From assembly GCA_037013685.1 (NCBI GenBank), contig CM072887.1:41467154-41531153 (forward strand): a stretch of DNA of 64,000 nucleotides. Reading direction: 5' to 3'. Numbering within the stretch: position 1 is the stretch's first letter; the number at the start of each line of letters is the position of its first letter. Of the stretch, positions 46,931 to 58,070 are shown in pieces. Made by a program: the position numbers and the translations under genes. The notes below the pieces were generated by a model, which made no database searches, was not told where the DNA came from, and saw only the letters and a program-made list of their open reading frames with translations. Origin of the DNA: Acridotheres tristis (lineage: Eukaryota; Chordata; Aves; Passeriformes; Sturnidae).

Positions 46931-47710
46931 AATTATGTTCCTAGTTAAAAAAATGCAGGGCAAACAGATTACCGAGTCACTAGGCTTGCCAAGCTGTGAG
47001 CCAACAGGGCAGCAGGCTGGACACATGGAGGGTGAAGTTGCTCCATTCTCTTGTTTCGAATGTAAAAAAGACTGTGGAGATGGTTCAGATCTGGGGTTTG
47101 ACCCCGTTTTGTTGCAGTTTTTGCTGCCTTTCCAGACTGGCTTCTCACATCAGTTCCACTGGACCTTTTCGCCGTCTCACCTGTTCCCTTGTGCGGGGAC
47201 CACAAGCAGGGTTAGTGACAACTGCTCTGGCCACTAGATGGGGTGTGGGAAACCGCAACCACCCCTGCCTTCTTCCCGGCAAAACCATTCTCAGGGGACT
47301 CTTTTGACTCCTTTGGTTGCTGTGGCACTGAAGATGTTGGGAGCTACCAGGCTGGAGTAGCCCAAGAGCTACTGTCGGTTTTGGCATCCCCAGCTTTTCT
47401 CCAAGAGCAGCTCCGGTGTGTTCCCTACCTGCCCTGACCCTCCTCAGTGCTGGCATGCCTGGAAGCTGTGCTGCACAGCTCTGATCTGGCCAGACCATGG
47501 GAACATGGGACCATGTCCCATCCCTTGCTGGCCTCCTGCATGTGCAGGGCACCAGTCTCTGTTGGCTGCCATCCCTTGGTGGCACAGCCAGCTTCCTGAC
47601 AAAATCTGTGTTAAGACAATCTGCTGCTTTCTGCAGGAGTCTGAAGGGAGCAAGTGAGTTTGCTCCTGATGACACAGGGAAAAGCTTTCTAGGTTGCTGA
47701 GTGGCATTTT
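46931..47710. other. GC-richer non-coding patch with overlapping frames
   Basis: GC content rises locally and stop codons thin out on both strands, giving a 176-codon minus frame (47145-47675) and several plus frames of 60-103 codons over the same bases. The minus product is rich in Arg, Pro, Gln and Leu, with no domain I recognise. Mutual overlap and the absence of any upstream promoter sign argue for composition rather than coding. An unknown lineage-specific exon cannot be excluded. Confidence 0.4.
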
Positions 47711-50590
47711 AGATCATCTAAGAACATTGATCTTTGCCCTGCTCTCCAAACATGCTCCAGACTGTATCCCAGAGCTTATGTTTCATTTTGCATGGGATCT
47801 GGGGAGATTTACTTGTTGCCAGGTAGCCACACTCACAGCGCGACAAAGCCCAGTAAAACAAATGGGACTAACATATTTTCTCACTATGCATACTATATAA
47901 ATCCAAGGAACTAGCTGCCACATAAAGCAGTCAGCTGCCTGTTTTGGACAGCAGAGGGGATCGAATTGCTTCAATTCTCTTCCCTCTTTGCCCTGAGGCA
48001 GGTAGGAATCAGCTTTTGTGACTCTGGGAAATGCCTCTCCCTGGTTTCCTGCTGCTCCCTGGCAAGAGCTTTTGGCATTTGTGGGGGTGACCCAGGAAAC
48101 GCCGGTGCAGGGGGAAGGGAAGCTGAGCTCTCAGGGCCTGAAGTGTTCTTGCTTTCTCATCTTACCACTCAAAGGAAGCAGGAAAGAAAATGTTGACACA
48201 TTTTCCCCACCAGTTGCCCCACATAAAAACAGTTATCTGCTTAAATGGTTACAGAGAGGCTGAAGTTTGCAATGGGCTGTCTCCAAGTTAATCCTCTGTG
48301 TCCCCATCAATCGGTGCCACAGGAATTAACAAGAAGCCTGAAAGAGACAGTGGGTAAAATTTAACCACTTAAAATGGAAGTCAAACAAACATCTCTTTTG
48401 AGTGTGTTATAATTTTATAAGGTTTGCTTCCTTTATACCTTCCTCTGCTTCGTATGTGATAATCTTTGCCTGCTGTTCCCTCCTCTTTTATCCCATCAGC
48501 AGCTTGGCCCTCACAGTTTTCCCTGAAAGGACTTTGTTTATGCCTGAATATTTTATTATCTCTTTCTTCCCTGCGAACCCTCCCATTTCCATGCTGTTTA
48601 ACATGCAGTTGGAACAGCAGCACTCCTGAAGAAGCTCTGGCAGGTCAGTGCCCTTGGAGATGCTCTGGGTCACACAGTGAGCCTCCTGAGATGTATTGGT
48701 GCACCACTGAGCTTTAGGGGGCCAACAAAGCCCCAGACCCACTTACAGAGCAAGTTCGTCCCTAAATCATTGCCTGATATTGCAGGCTATTTGACCTCGG
48801 GGTAATTAATACGGAGTAACAAGGTGAAGAGTGTTGTGGGTGACCCTGGGCAGTGTCCAGGCCATTGGCCAGTCATGTTTTAGCCCTCATTGTGACTGGT
48901 GTGGCTGCTCCCTGCCTTCTTCTAGTGAGACCCTGCAAGTCCTAAAGCCCCATGCAATTGCCCTGAGAGCTTATCCCTGAAACCAGGAATTTGGAGTAGG
49001 ACTGGGCCCTTAGGGGCAAACACTTGGCTACTGCCTCCATCCTGTGATGAATTTAGATGATGTGACTGCATGCTTTAATCTTGTGACAGGAGTAGAGTCC
49101 AGCATGCCTGAAAGAGTGAATTTTTGGCTAAATGGGGCAGGAAAGGCAAGAGCACATACAGCAATTATGTCTGCCTGTACAGCCTACACAAATGCTATGG
49201 GCCAGCTGGACAAGGCTGCACGCAAAAAAGAAATTGACACAGATATCTACCTGGCTCACAGACTCAGACAAGTATCTGCACGTACGAGTTCATGTGTATA
49301 CAGCAGACCGATTCCAAGCCAAACACAAATTATTCCACTAACTCCAATGGGACAAAATTTGTTTGTGCAGTTTCAGAGGCCAGTCTGAAAACTTGGAAAG
49401 AATATTTTCCAGGCATTTGACCAGTTTCTGGATAATCTGAAAAATGGTATCTTTTACAGAGGTTTCTATAGCTATAGACACACCCTCACATATGCACATG
49501 TATGTATTTCATAGCTTTTAGCTGGCTTTTTTATTTGTTTTACTCCCATTTTACTCTAATTATAAACTCACTCTGGAATGTGAGGATTAAGGGAAGTTAA
49601 CCTGAGTTTCTCAGAGTAGAGTTTTTGGCCTACAAAATGAATAGGAACTGTTTTTGGGGAAGGGAGGATGAATTTTACTTCCTTTATACACTTAGCATCA
49701 GCAGTCTTTAGTTCTACTAAAATGTAAAGGAAACATTAGCAAGGAGGGAAGTGCCTTGCATTTTTTGAAGTCTATTATTAAAATATAACAAAAATCAGAC
49801 AAAAGTTTGCATTGTGACCCACGGAAAGATCCATGTCTTTTGGACCATTCTTGGCAGGAAAAAAATAATTTCTTCCATATGGTTGGGCTAAATCCATTGT
49901 GCAAGGGCTGCTGAAGTGGTGGCTCACATTCTTTATGTTTGTTTTCTTGTGGGATGGCAAATTGCCCTGCACCTGAAGGCAGCTCACTGCAGCACTGTCA
50001 CTTGGGTGCTGGAGCATGTGCCTGGTGCCTGTAACCCTCCTGCTGCCACCTAAATCATGGACTGAAAGGGCATCCAATGGCTGCTTGCAGGGTGCAAGGC
50101 AGGCATCCTCACTTCCCACCAGGTTCCTGTGCCTTGGGTTGGCATTGTGTGCATGCCTGGGTGGGATGCTGTTGGTGTTGCGGATATCAGGTTTTTCTCC
50201 TCACCCTGGCTGGCCTGTGCTCCCGGGTAATGGAAAACTGCAGAGGTCCTTTGAAGCAGGGCAGGTTTTCATCAGCAAGGAGGCTGCCCTCCCAAGGTAA
50301 TGTGGCAATATCCCAGCCATCAAGGGGTGCATATGTGGTTTAGCTTTTTCACCTCACCTCCAGTTATCAAAGCAAGAAGGACATGACTGTGCTGTGCACT
50401 CCTGTTGGAAACACCAGAAGAAAATCAAGGCTTCTGGAGACAGCTCCTCAAAAGGGAGATTTGAAAGAACTTGTGTCCTCCCCTCCAGATGATTTTATCT
50501 CTGACTCACCACATGAAAATGCAAGATACCATCGGAAAGAATCCTTCCTTCTTTCCGTGTGCTGTTTGCTTGTTTGTTTCTATGTAAATG
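47711..50590. other. Single-copy non-coding DNA
   Basis: TATATAAA at 47894-47901 is the best free-standing TATA-like word here, and CAGGTAGG, a donor-like word, occurs at about 47999. With no CpG-rich sequence and no coding frame this is too little to call a promoter. The frames at 49044-49388 plus and 49778-50119 minus show no domain. Confidence 0.5.
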
Positions 50591-50612
50591 GGGTTAGGTT
50601 AGGGTTAGGGTT
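50591..50612 (+). repeat. Short interstitial telomere-type repeat
   Basis: GGG is followed by TTAGG, TTAGGG, TTAGGG and TT, so about three vertebrate telomere units sit inside ordinary sequence. Such short tracts are known in vertebrate genomes and often arise during break repair. No subtelomeric repeat surrounds it. Confidence 0.85.
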
Positions 50613-51859
50613 GGCCTGGTAACAGAGGCCACTGTGCTCCACAGTGTCCCCTCCCCTTGCCCAAGTGCACAAAAAAGATAAATTTAGCTCTTTGCTCATC
50701 CTTCTATTTGTGTGTTAACGCTAATACAGTCATCTTGACTCAAAAGCTGAGATACTAAAAAAATTGCCTGTAGGAAGAAAGCACGGCTTAATGGATTGGC
50801 CAGTGACTTAGAGGTCAGGCATTGAACTTCCAGCTGTGGCTACTCATGGCTAAGAGTTACCACCCTCTGACACAAGTTTTGGGAGCTGAAAAAGCCCTGG
50901 AGCACCTGAGTGTTGAACACAGGGCTGCTGGCCTCAGTGCTGCCTGCCAGGGCAGCCAGTTGTTTGAGCTAAAGCAGTGCAAATAGGAAGGGACTAGCAT
51001 ATGAGAAATAGCTTTAAAAAATGAAACAGCTTTAAATACATCTTACCAGAGATTCGAGTAAGAAAAATAATTAAATATATTGAGTGAGTTCAAATCAATA
51101 AAAATACTGGAAAGGGTGTTTTCCTTTTCCCCTCATTTTTATGTTTATTTCCCTCTTTTTTGTTCCCCCAAAAAAGTGTTTAGTTTTGTCCGGCAGAGTG
51201 AAAAAATAGACAAATGACACAAGGAGAAAAAGAAGGCACAAAGGAGGCAAAATAAGAATTTTTTAGGAAAAGTCACCTAAAACTGGGGAGAGAGGATTTA
51301 CCCAGAAACTGTTGTTTTAAAATAAGCACCATTTTTAATGGAGGGGGAAAAAAGGAAAAAATCCCACTCATAACAAATAGTTGTAGCCGCAAAATGAGAT
51401 AGCAGAGCTGTGGTTTGGCTTTGCTTAATACCTTTTATGCCCAGAAGCACATTCCTGGGGGAGACAAGGAGGAATTCTTGGCCCAGAGGCATTAGAAGGT
51501 ACCTGAGGAAGTCAGAGCTGGTGGGGGAATAGTTACTGGATTCACGTGAAGTTGTGAACACTGAGCCTTTCATACCTGCACCAAGGGCTTCAGACAAGCA
51601 CTCAGCAAGACAGGAAGAACTCGTGGGATGCTGTCCTTAATGCAGTGCCATAACATAAGCGCTCATTTTGGGACAGCATAGCACGTGAATGATGGGGTAG
51701 GTCTGTGACCCCTCTCCTGGGAGGTTACCAAGCAGTGCTAAATGCCTGCATCCACTTGGAGGACGGGGAGGATTTGGTGACCTCCTCCGGGCAGAATGAC
51801 AGATAACCTCCTTCAGCCCAAGGAAAGCCACTGCTAAGTCTCACTCTCACAGCATGCCA
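50613..51859. other. Single-copy non-coding DNA
   Basis: Nothing is recognised. A purine-rich and A-rich zone lies at 51000-51370 with several short A or G runs. Confidence 0.5.
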
Positions 51860-52060
51860 CCGAGCCATTGGCAGCCCGTCCTGCTGATAGCAGAGCTACA
51901 CAATGGCCAGTTCATTACTGCAGCAAAAACGACTTACAAAAGCTAGAGCCAAATAAATTAAAGCATTAGGATCTCATTTTCTACAGCATTAACACTATGA
52001 TGAATGTGAAATCTAATCCCTGCTGGCATCATCAATACCAAAGACGACAGGGCTGTGTGT
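51860..52060. promoter_or_regulatory. Candidate conserved non-coding block
   Basis: The block is frame-free and of non-repetitive texture. It contains AGCCATTGGCAGCCC, AGTTCATTACTGCAG, AATAAATTAAAGCATTAGG and a CATTAACACTATGATGAATG stretch. These look like a mix of CCAAT-like and homeodomain-like sites. Conservation is a guess. Confidence 0.22.
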
Positions 52061-54239
52061 CGAGAGGTGTTGTCAGAGTCCCCCAGGAATTGTATGCAGT
52101 GATCAGAAAACCTTGTGTCTCCTTCCCCCTCCTCACCAGCTGACTCTGCTTACAGGAGGCCACCTCCTTTCCCACCAGTGAAGGACCAACAGTACAATGG
52201 CAGGCACATGCTGAAAATGGAAGCAAAGATTTTTCTTCAAAATTATTTTGAGAGTGAGCTGTTACTTGGAAGCAGAGAGAGGAGATCGTGTTAGAATAGC
52301 TGCTCCAAGAACAGTAACTCCACCTGGATGAATTTATAATAGCCACTTTAACTGGTGCCAGGAAGACACTGAACTTCCAGTGAGTCATTTTTCCACAGCC
52401 TTGAATAGGTTAGGATGAACTTCAGGTATGTACTTTGTTTTTTATGATACAACAACCACAGCAAAGCTTTGAATCTCTCCAGTTTTACCCACAGGGAGTG
52501 GCTATGCCCATCTATCTTGGGTGGTTTAACTTGAAACTTTCTGTATTCTGCACGGGAAAGGCTAAGAGATATCATCTGGAAGAGCCTTGGGTTTGGGTTT
52601 TCTGTCTCTCAACACCTTCACACCCAAATTCCACTCCAGTGTAAGAAAAAGCCTTGTCATTGACAAGGGGTAGGGACACTGGACAGCTTCAAGGAGTTGG
52701 AACCTGCAGAACTGTAGGTGCTACAGAGCCTAGTAGCCAGGTTTGCTGCATGTATCAAAGCCTTCTCACAATCCTTTTTTCTACCTAGGAATTCCCCCAT
52801 ACAGGTTTACTCTAGGGTCCACATGTTCTCCTGTCTCTATGCCTTTCCCCATGTGCTTCCTTCAGCTCAGAGTTACCCTTTTCTCCATGTCAAGGAAAAA
52901 CTCGTCTGAAGGTACATGCACTCCAATTTCCTTTACTTCCCTTTGCTTTTTGAACCTTACTTTTTATTCCTGTTTTACTTCTCCTTTTTTCTTTCTCTTT
53001 CGGGGACATAAAGTTGCAGGCAACACTTGATTTGTTGGATATTGTCAGGGAGATGTGGACCATCACCACCTGATAGCTTTGGAGGTGGCTGTCCCCCTTT
53101 GCTCTTATGTTTCTCTTACATCCTCTGGGCTTTGCTAAATGTCACCAAAACCTATGCAGGGAGAGGGGAGTAGAATAGCCCCTGAAACTTTGGAAGTAGT
53201 GTGTCAAAATGAGTCAAAGCTGTGCTTTAATACTCAAACAGTACTGCCTAACTGCGTGTTGGTTTGGCCAGCACTAAACCCACCACATAAATTGGTGCAT
53301 TGGCTGGGAAATCTCAAACTAGTGAACCAAAATCACCACACTAGGCATAATAGTTTGCAAACTCTGACAAGTAAACCTTTATGGTAGTAAAAATCCCATG
53401 GCTTTTACCGAAACTAGGAGGTCTCATCTCATGTCAGGCCTTCCTGTCATGTGCTCTAAGAAATGGCAACTATCAAAGTGGCTTAGATAAATCAAGAACT
53501 GCTTTTAAATTGAAGCTTTGTTGTGGCCCAAAAATTTTTTCCTAATTAGCTTTGGAAAAGCTGCTGTTAACTTTCATTGCTTTTTCTGGTTTCATACACC
53601 TGCGGCTTTGCTGTGCATCCTGAAGGATAAGGATCAAACTCTCAGCAGCAGGGTGCTGCTTGTTACAACTCAGGCCTGCCCCAACAAAGGTGGGAAGGGA
53701 ACTTTTTGACAGAAACACATTTTTGGTGTAGCTCTTGTGCCTGTGGTTTAGCCTTTGGGCTTGGGCGTGGCCTTCTGGGTGGAGCTCCTAGACTTTCTGG
53801 GGTCACTGGGGTGATGCACACCAGCAATGGAGACCATCAGTGCTAGTAAGAGAGGATGAAGAGAGAATCTTCAACTCCTTGTTTCTGCCCTGCTTTGCCC
53901 ATATTTCACAGCGTATCTCCATCTGATCTGTGCATTCCTGGGAGCATACCTCCCTGGAAAGGTATACCTTTGTTTGTTTTGTGCCATACTTCTGAGGAGG
54001 ATCCTTCTTACCTACTGAGAGCAGTGTCTGCAGCCTGGCAGAGGGGAGACGTGCTGTGCTTTCCCCTCCACCCTGCTTGCACCATTCCTGGGCTTCTGCC
54101 ACGGCCCAGAAGGAAAGGGCACGATGTGCTCTGCCAGCACAGGGGCCAGGCTGCTGGCAGCCAGGACCGGCAGCCAAAGGCGAGGCGTCACATCGTCGCA
54201 GGGACCGTAAATACACCACACATCTTTTTACTCTTGTGT
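52061..54239. other. Single-copy non-coding DNA
   Basis: Frames of 118 codons (52032-52388 minus) and 136-138 codons on opposite strands (53803-54266) overlap and carry no recognised domain. A pyrimidine-rich zone lies at about 52920-53005. Confidence 0.5.
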
Positions 54240-54500
54240 CATAATCACAATGTCCCTGTAATGTAGTTTGTTTAACTGGATGACTTCAGAGCTAAAAATA
54301 AGTAGATCTTGCTGTTTCCAGGACAACCACTATCCCAACGGCTTATCTCGGCGCCTCTCCTCTGTCAAAAGGATGTTCTAAACAGAGCTGGCCATGAATA
54401 TTAAAAATGAAGCATGCACACAATAAAGCATTCCCTGGGAAGAGCCCCATGTTTTAATGCTATATGTTATGCTAATAGGACAGTTGCCTCTCAGAGAAGT
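54240..54500. promoter_or_regulatory. Candidate conserved non-coding block
   Basis: The interval lacks long frames and simple repeats. It carries CTATCCCAACGGCTTATCTC, GGCCATGAATATTAAAAATG, GCATGCACACAATAAAGCAT and a GCTATATGTTATGCTAATAG stretch that includes an octamer-like ATGCTAAT. It lies directly upstream of the T18 tract. Enhancer function is inferred from texture alone. Confidence 0.25.
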
Positions 54501-54558
54501 GCTTAATTCAAGAACGGCACAGTATGGGGTGAGATTGCAAGTAAGCAGGAATGTAATC

Positions 54559-54576
54559 TTTTTTTTTTTTTTTTTT
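54559..54576. repeat. T18 homopolymer tract
   Basis: Eighteen uninterrupted T are followed by AATTCAATCTCTCTCTGG. It could be the complement of a poly(A) tail, but no retrocopy is recognised on the right flank. Confidence 0.9.
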
Positions 54577-56626
54577 AATTCAATCTCTCTCTGGCGTTTA
54601 GAGTGGCTCACTAGGCAGCACTTTCTGTCTTTAGCTCAGAAATCCATACACTGAAGCCTTGCATGTGTGCTCTGAGCCCACACAGTGAGACGGCTGCAGG
54701 GGGACAGAGAGCTGTTTCCTGGCAGGTGGCACCTGGTGGCAGGGACAGCCTGCCTGCCTCTGTGGGCACGAGGGTGCTGGTGCCTCTTGTACTGAGCCAG
54801 GGAAGAAACAGCTTGCACAAACAATGCCTGGCTTTTCTGAAACCGAAATTCAGCTGCTCTTCCCAACAGGAGTAGAGATGAATTGCTCATTTGGAGGAGT
54901 CAGAAAGATTTTTAAAAGCCTCCTAGCAAGGAAATGGTTGCATTATTGCATGTCTGCATTCCTCCAGCTTTTTATTCTCTATTCCCTTTTTCTTCCTCCT
55001 TCCCTATCAAACAAAGAAAAAAAAAAAGAAAAAGATCAGAAGTAGACTTAGGAAATCAGAGGGGTCATTTTTCACTTCTGTATCTGGACAAAAAGGAGGA
55101 GATAATTTAGCCAGTAGGATTGATTTTAAAGTACAGGCTGAGTGGAGGCTGCCTACTGAGCAGTAGAACTCTTGCAAGAACTGGTAAGCCTCATGTCCAG
55201 ATCATAGGTTTTGAGTGAAGCAATTGGTTCACTATTAATCAAACTGTTTGAGTCCATGATTACAAAGAAATGTTCAGTGTTACTGACGCCATACAGCCAA
55301 GTCTTATACAAAGACAGCCAAGTCAGCAAATGCAGCCTCATTTCCTCCAATAGTGTTTTCTGAAAGAATAGAGTAAATTAGTTTAAAAATATTATCCTAT
55401 CTCTTCAGTTATATTTTAGACAAAACTTTCTATTTAACTGAAGGCACATTTGTGCAGTAACTGGCAGGAGGACAGTGAGCTAGACCCTCAGATGTTATAC
55501 ACTGAGTAGGTTTCACTGCCCAGAGTTTAATTGTAATCAGATGAGGATCAGGCCCGTTGTTAGGAGACTGTCTGAAAACCGTCAGTTGTTTATGAGAGCT
55601 GACAGCAAGTACAACAGTTCAATCCTTATGCAGTGAACTTAGAAATTTTCAAGGTGACTGACTTGGCTGCAGGACAGCTGCCATTTTATGAAGTTTGTAC
55701 AGAAGGCTTCAGAAAAGAAGTGGATCCTGAGCTCCCACTGAGCCTTATTGTCTACTTCTTATTTTGTTGTTTTTGTTTTTGCGCTCAACACTGATCCTGA
55801 CTCCCTATGGATATTTAATTTTCTTCAGGAAAACTACGTAGCAAAAATACATTCCCTCCGTTGGTCTGAAAATATGGACTGTGAATCTCATATAAACAAA
55901 GTGACTGAGTATATCTGATGCATTTCAGATTTGTAATTCTAGCCCCAACCACAGCTCAAAAAGTGAAGGTATGTGAAAAATAATGTTACCTGGATGCTTT
56001 AAAATGTCAGAAAAGGCAAATTCCAGGGAGGTGCAAAGTCCTCTGGAGGTAATGCATATCTCCGCTCACTGAAAATATCCTACCTTGGCAGGTTGTGTCA
56101 TGTCAGAGTAAATAATGCTGAAATGCATTAAAGAATCTGAAGACTGGATCTGTCTTCAAGAAGGAAGATCTGTATCACAGCACTGTTCTCTTTTATCTGC
56201 GTCCCTGCATTAGAGAGCAATTCTTCTGAAAACCTCAGAAATGTATGCCTGGGCACCCTAAAAAAACCACAGTTCTGGGGAGAAGTTCCTGAAGGGAGAT
56301 AGTATAGCCCAGGCTGAGTGGGAGGTGAACTCCATACACTGAAGTGTCATTCCATGTGATTTGTTGCAGGATAGGGAGGAATAAGTGAATTGCAGATATT
56401 GACATGTCATAGGTGATGATGGTAGGAGGGTACAACTTTGGGCACAAAACTGTTTTTTAACATGCAGACAAAAATTTCTGGTGCAGTGTCCACTGTTTTC
56501 AGTAAACTTCTCTCACCTCAGAATAAGGGGGAGTTTGTCACTCTGGTTCTCCTGCAGCAGCAGGACCACGGCAAGAAGTGGTATGTGCATGTGCATACAC
56601 ACACGCACAAATATATATATATGTGA
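54577..56626. other. Single-copy non-coding DNA
   Basis: The GC-richer patch 54611-54890 yields overlapping frames on both strands and no gene. 55351-56234 has no frame of note. A short CA/TA microsatellite (CACACACGCACAAATATATATATATG) lies at about 56597-56622. Confidence 0.5.
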
Positions 56627-56880
56627 ATATTTCTATATGACTACAGAGGGAGTCCCAGCAACCCTGTGAGAGCCAGTCAGCTTCAGGGGAGACCAATCAA
56701 ATGAGGAAAAAGAAGGAAGAAGACAAAGGAGGAGACAACATTGCATCTCTTTCTGCCCCTTCTGCCTCTTGCTGAGATTGAGAGGTATTTGAGACAGCCC
56801 ATGTTCTCCCATCACTGAGCAAATGCCCTGTTCCCTCAGCTGAGATATTAATAAAGTCAACTTGCTTTTTGGAATTAAGG
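56627..56880 (+). other. Possible LTR tail or terminal exon with poly(A) signal
   Basis: A purine-rich stretch, a CTTTCTGCCCCTTCTGCCTC stretch and TGTTCCCTCAGCTGAG lead to AATAAAG at about 56850, followed by TCAACTTGCTTTTTGG. The order resembles the R/U5 end of an avian LTR or a 3' end of a transcript. No TATA box, target duplication or matching copy in the window supports it, so this is a weak call. Confidence 0.2.
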
Positions 56881-58029
56881 AAAGAAATGCAGATGTTGAG
56901 TTGAACTGACAGCCCTTCAGGAAGCCTTGAAATCCCCCGACTTTCTTTAAAGGGGCAACAAGGTTTGCAATTAGTGAACGACAGCAGGTTTAAGCATCCA
57001 ATTGCTATTAATGCAATTATAATTAAGGTTGTGATAGCTCTAGTGTCTTCTTGAAAACTCAGACCTCCATTTCATTAGGCCATTCAGTGCTTTTTAAATA
57101 TTTCTTTTAGCACTTAGTAAAAAGAAACATAAATTGTGGATCGAAAATCCTGCAGATATGGCTCACATGCTCTGAAGTGTGACTGTACATGTGTCTGGAG
57201 TAGGACTGGAAGGTATTTGGGAAACCTTTTGGTATGCCCTGGAGGGTGCATAGCTTGGTGCAGCAGAGCAGCAACTTCAGCAAAGGCGCTGCAGTGACTC
57301 TGCTGTGCAAATCGATGCTTACACATAAATACTGGGTTAATGCATCTGACAGGAGCAGTGTATAATAACAAGACTATCTTAATACTGCTTCCTCCAGTGC
57401 TTGTGCTGCAAGAATGCATGTTGTCTCTCTGCAACTTCCATGTGGCAGACACTTTAAAAATACAGTGGTTTAACAGGTTCTACTGTTTCCATCCAAATTC
57501 CTCTTCTCAAGGGTGAGTAGTGACCCTTTGAATCTTTCAGCTGCAAATAGCAAAGAGTGAATCAGTGTCCACCTCAGGCTGTAGCCTTTACCCTCAAGCC
57601 AGGCAGCACTTTGAGTCCTTTCCATCCAGTCACTTGTTTTCACAAAAACCATAAGAAGTTAAGAACTCAATGACCTGGGACTAGCTGGGCTCAAGTGTGT
57701 CCATGGGTTTGGACATTCACGCATAAAGACAGAAGGACAGAAAGAGTGAGCTTTGCCATCAATTGCATGAAATATTTTGTGCAACATCCTTATTTGTCTA
57801 ATTTCTTTGTTAGTAAAAAAAATGTTTGAGTTTTCTGATGCTAGGTTGTGCCCACCATCCACTACTTCTTCTCACCCATTGTCTTTTAGAGCAAAATAAG
57901 CTCACAGAAGTACTGTCAATGGGTGGCTAATATTTGGGCCTAGGGCTACAATGCATTTGGGATTTGGATCCCGGCTGTGTTGCTGACATGATTTATGGTA
58001 TTTACTGTTCAGATTGAAATGCATCAAGC

Positions 58030-58032
<3 letters not shown>
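56881..58032. other. Single-copy non-coding DNA upstream of the A36 tract
   Basis: No reading frame here resembles a processed gene copy. No AATAAA stands 10-30 bp before the A36 tract, as a processed pseudogene would usually have. Confidence 0.5.

Positions 58033-58068
<36 letters not shown>
58033..58068. repeat. A36 homopolymer tract
   Basis: Thirty-six uninterrupted A lie between GCTGT and GACATTCC. Avian CR1 elements do not end in poly(A), so if this is a retroposed tail it is from another source. GACATTC recurs at about 57713, which could be a short target duplication but is easily chance. The exact length in a single read or assembly is unreliable. Confidence 0.9.

Positions 58069-58070
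<2 letters not shown>

Noticed and set aside
47894..48003. Promoter plus first exon (TATATAAA and a CAGGTAGG donor-like word)
   Set aside because: Each word is common by chance, and there is no CpG enrichment, open frame or downstream acceptor to support it.
57713..58068. Processed pseudogene ending in the A36 tract with GACATTC as target duplication
   Set aside because: There is no recognisable coding remnant, no AATAAA close before the tail, and the 7-bp match is weak evidence.
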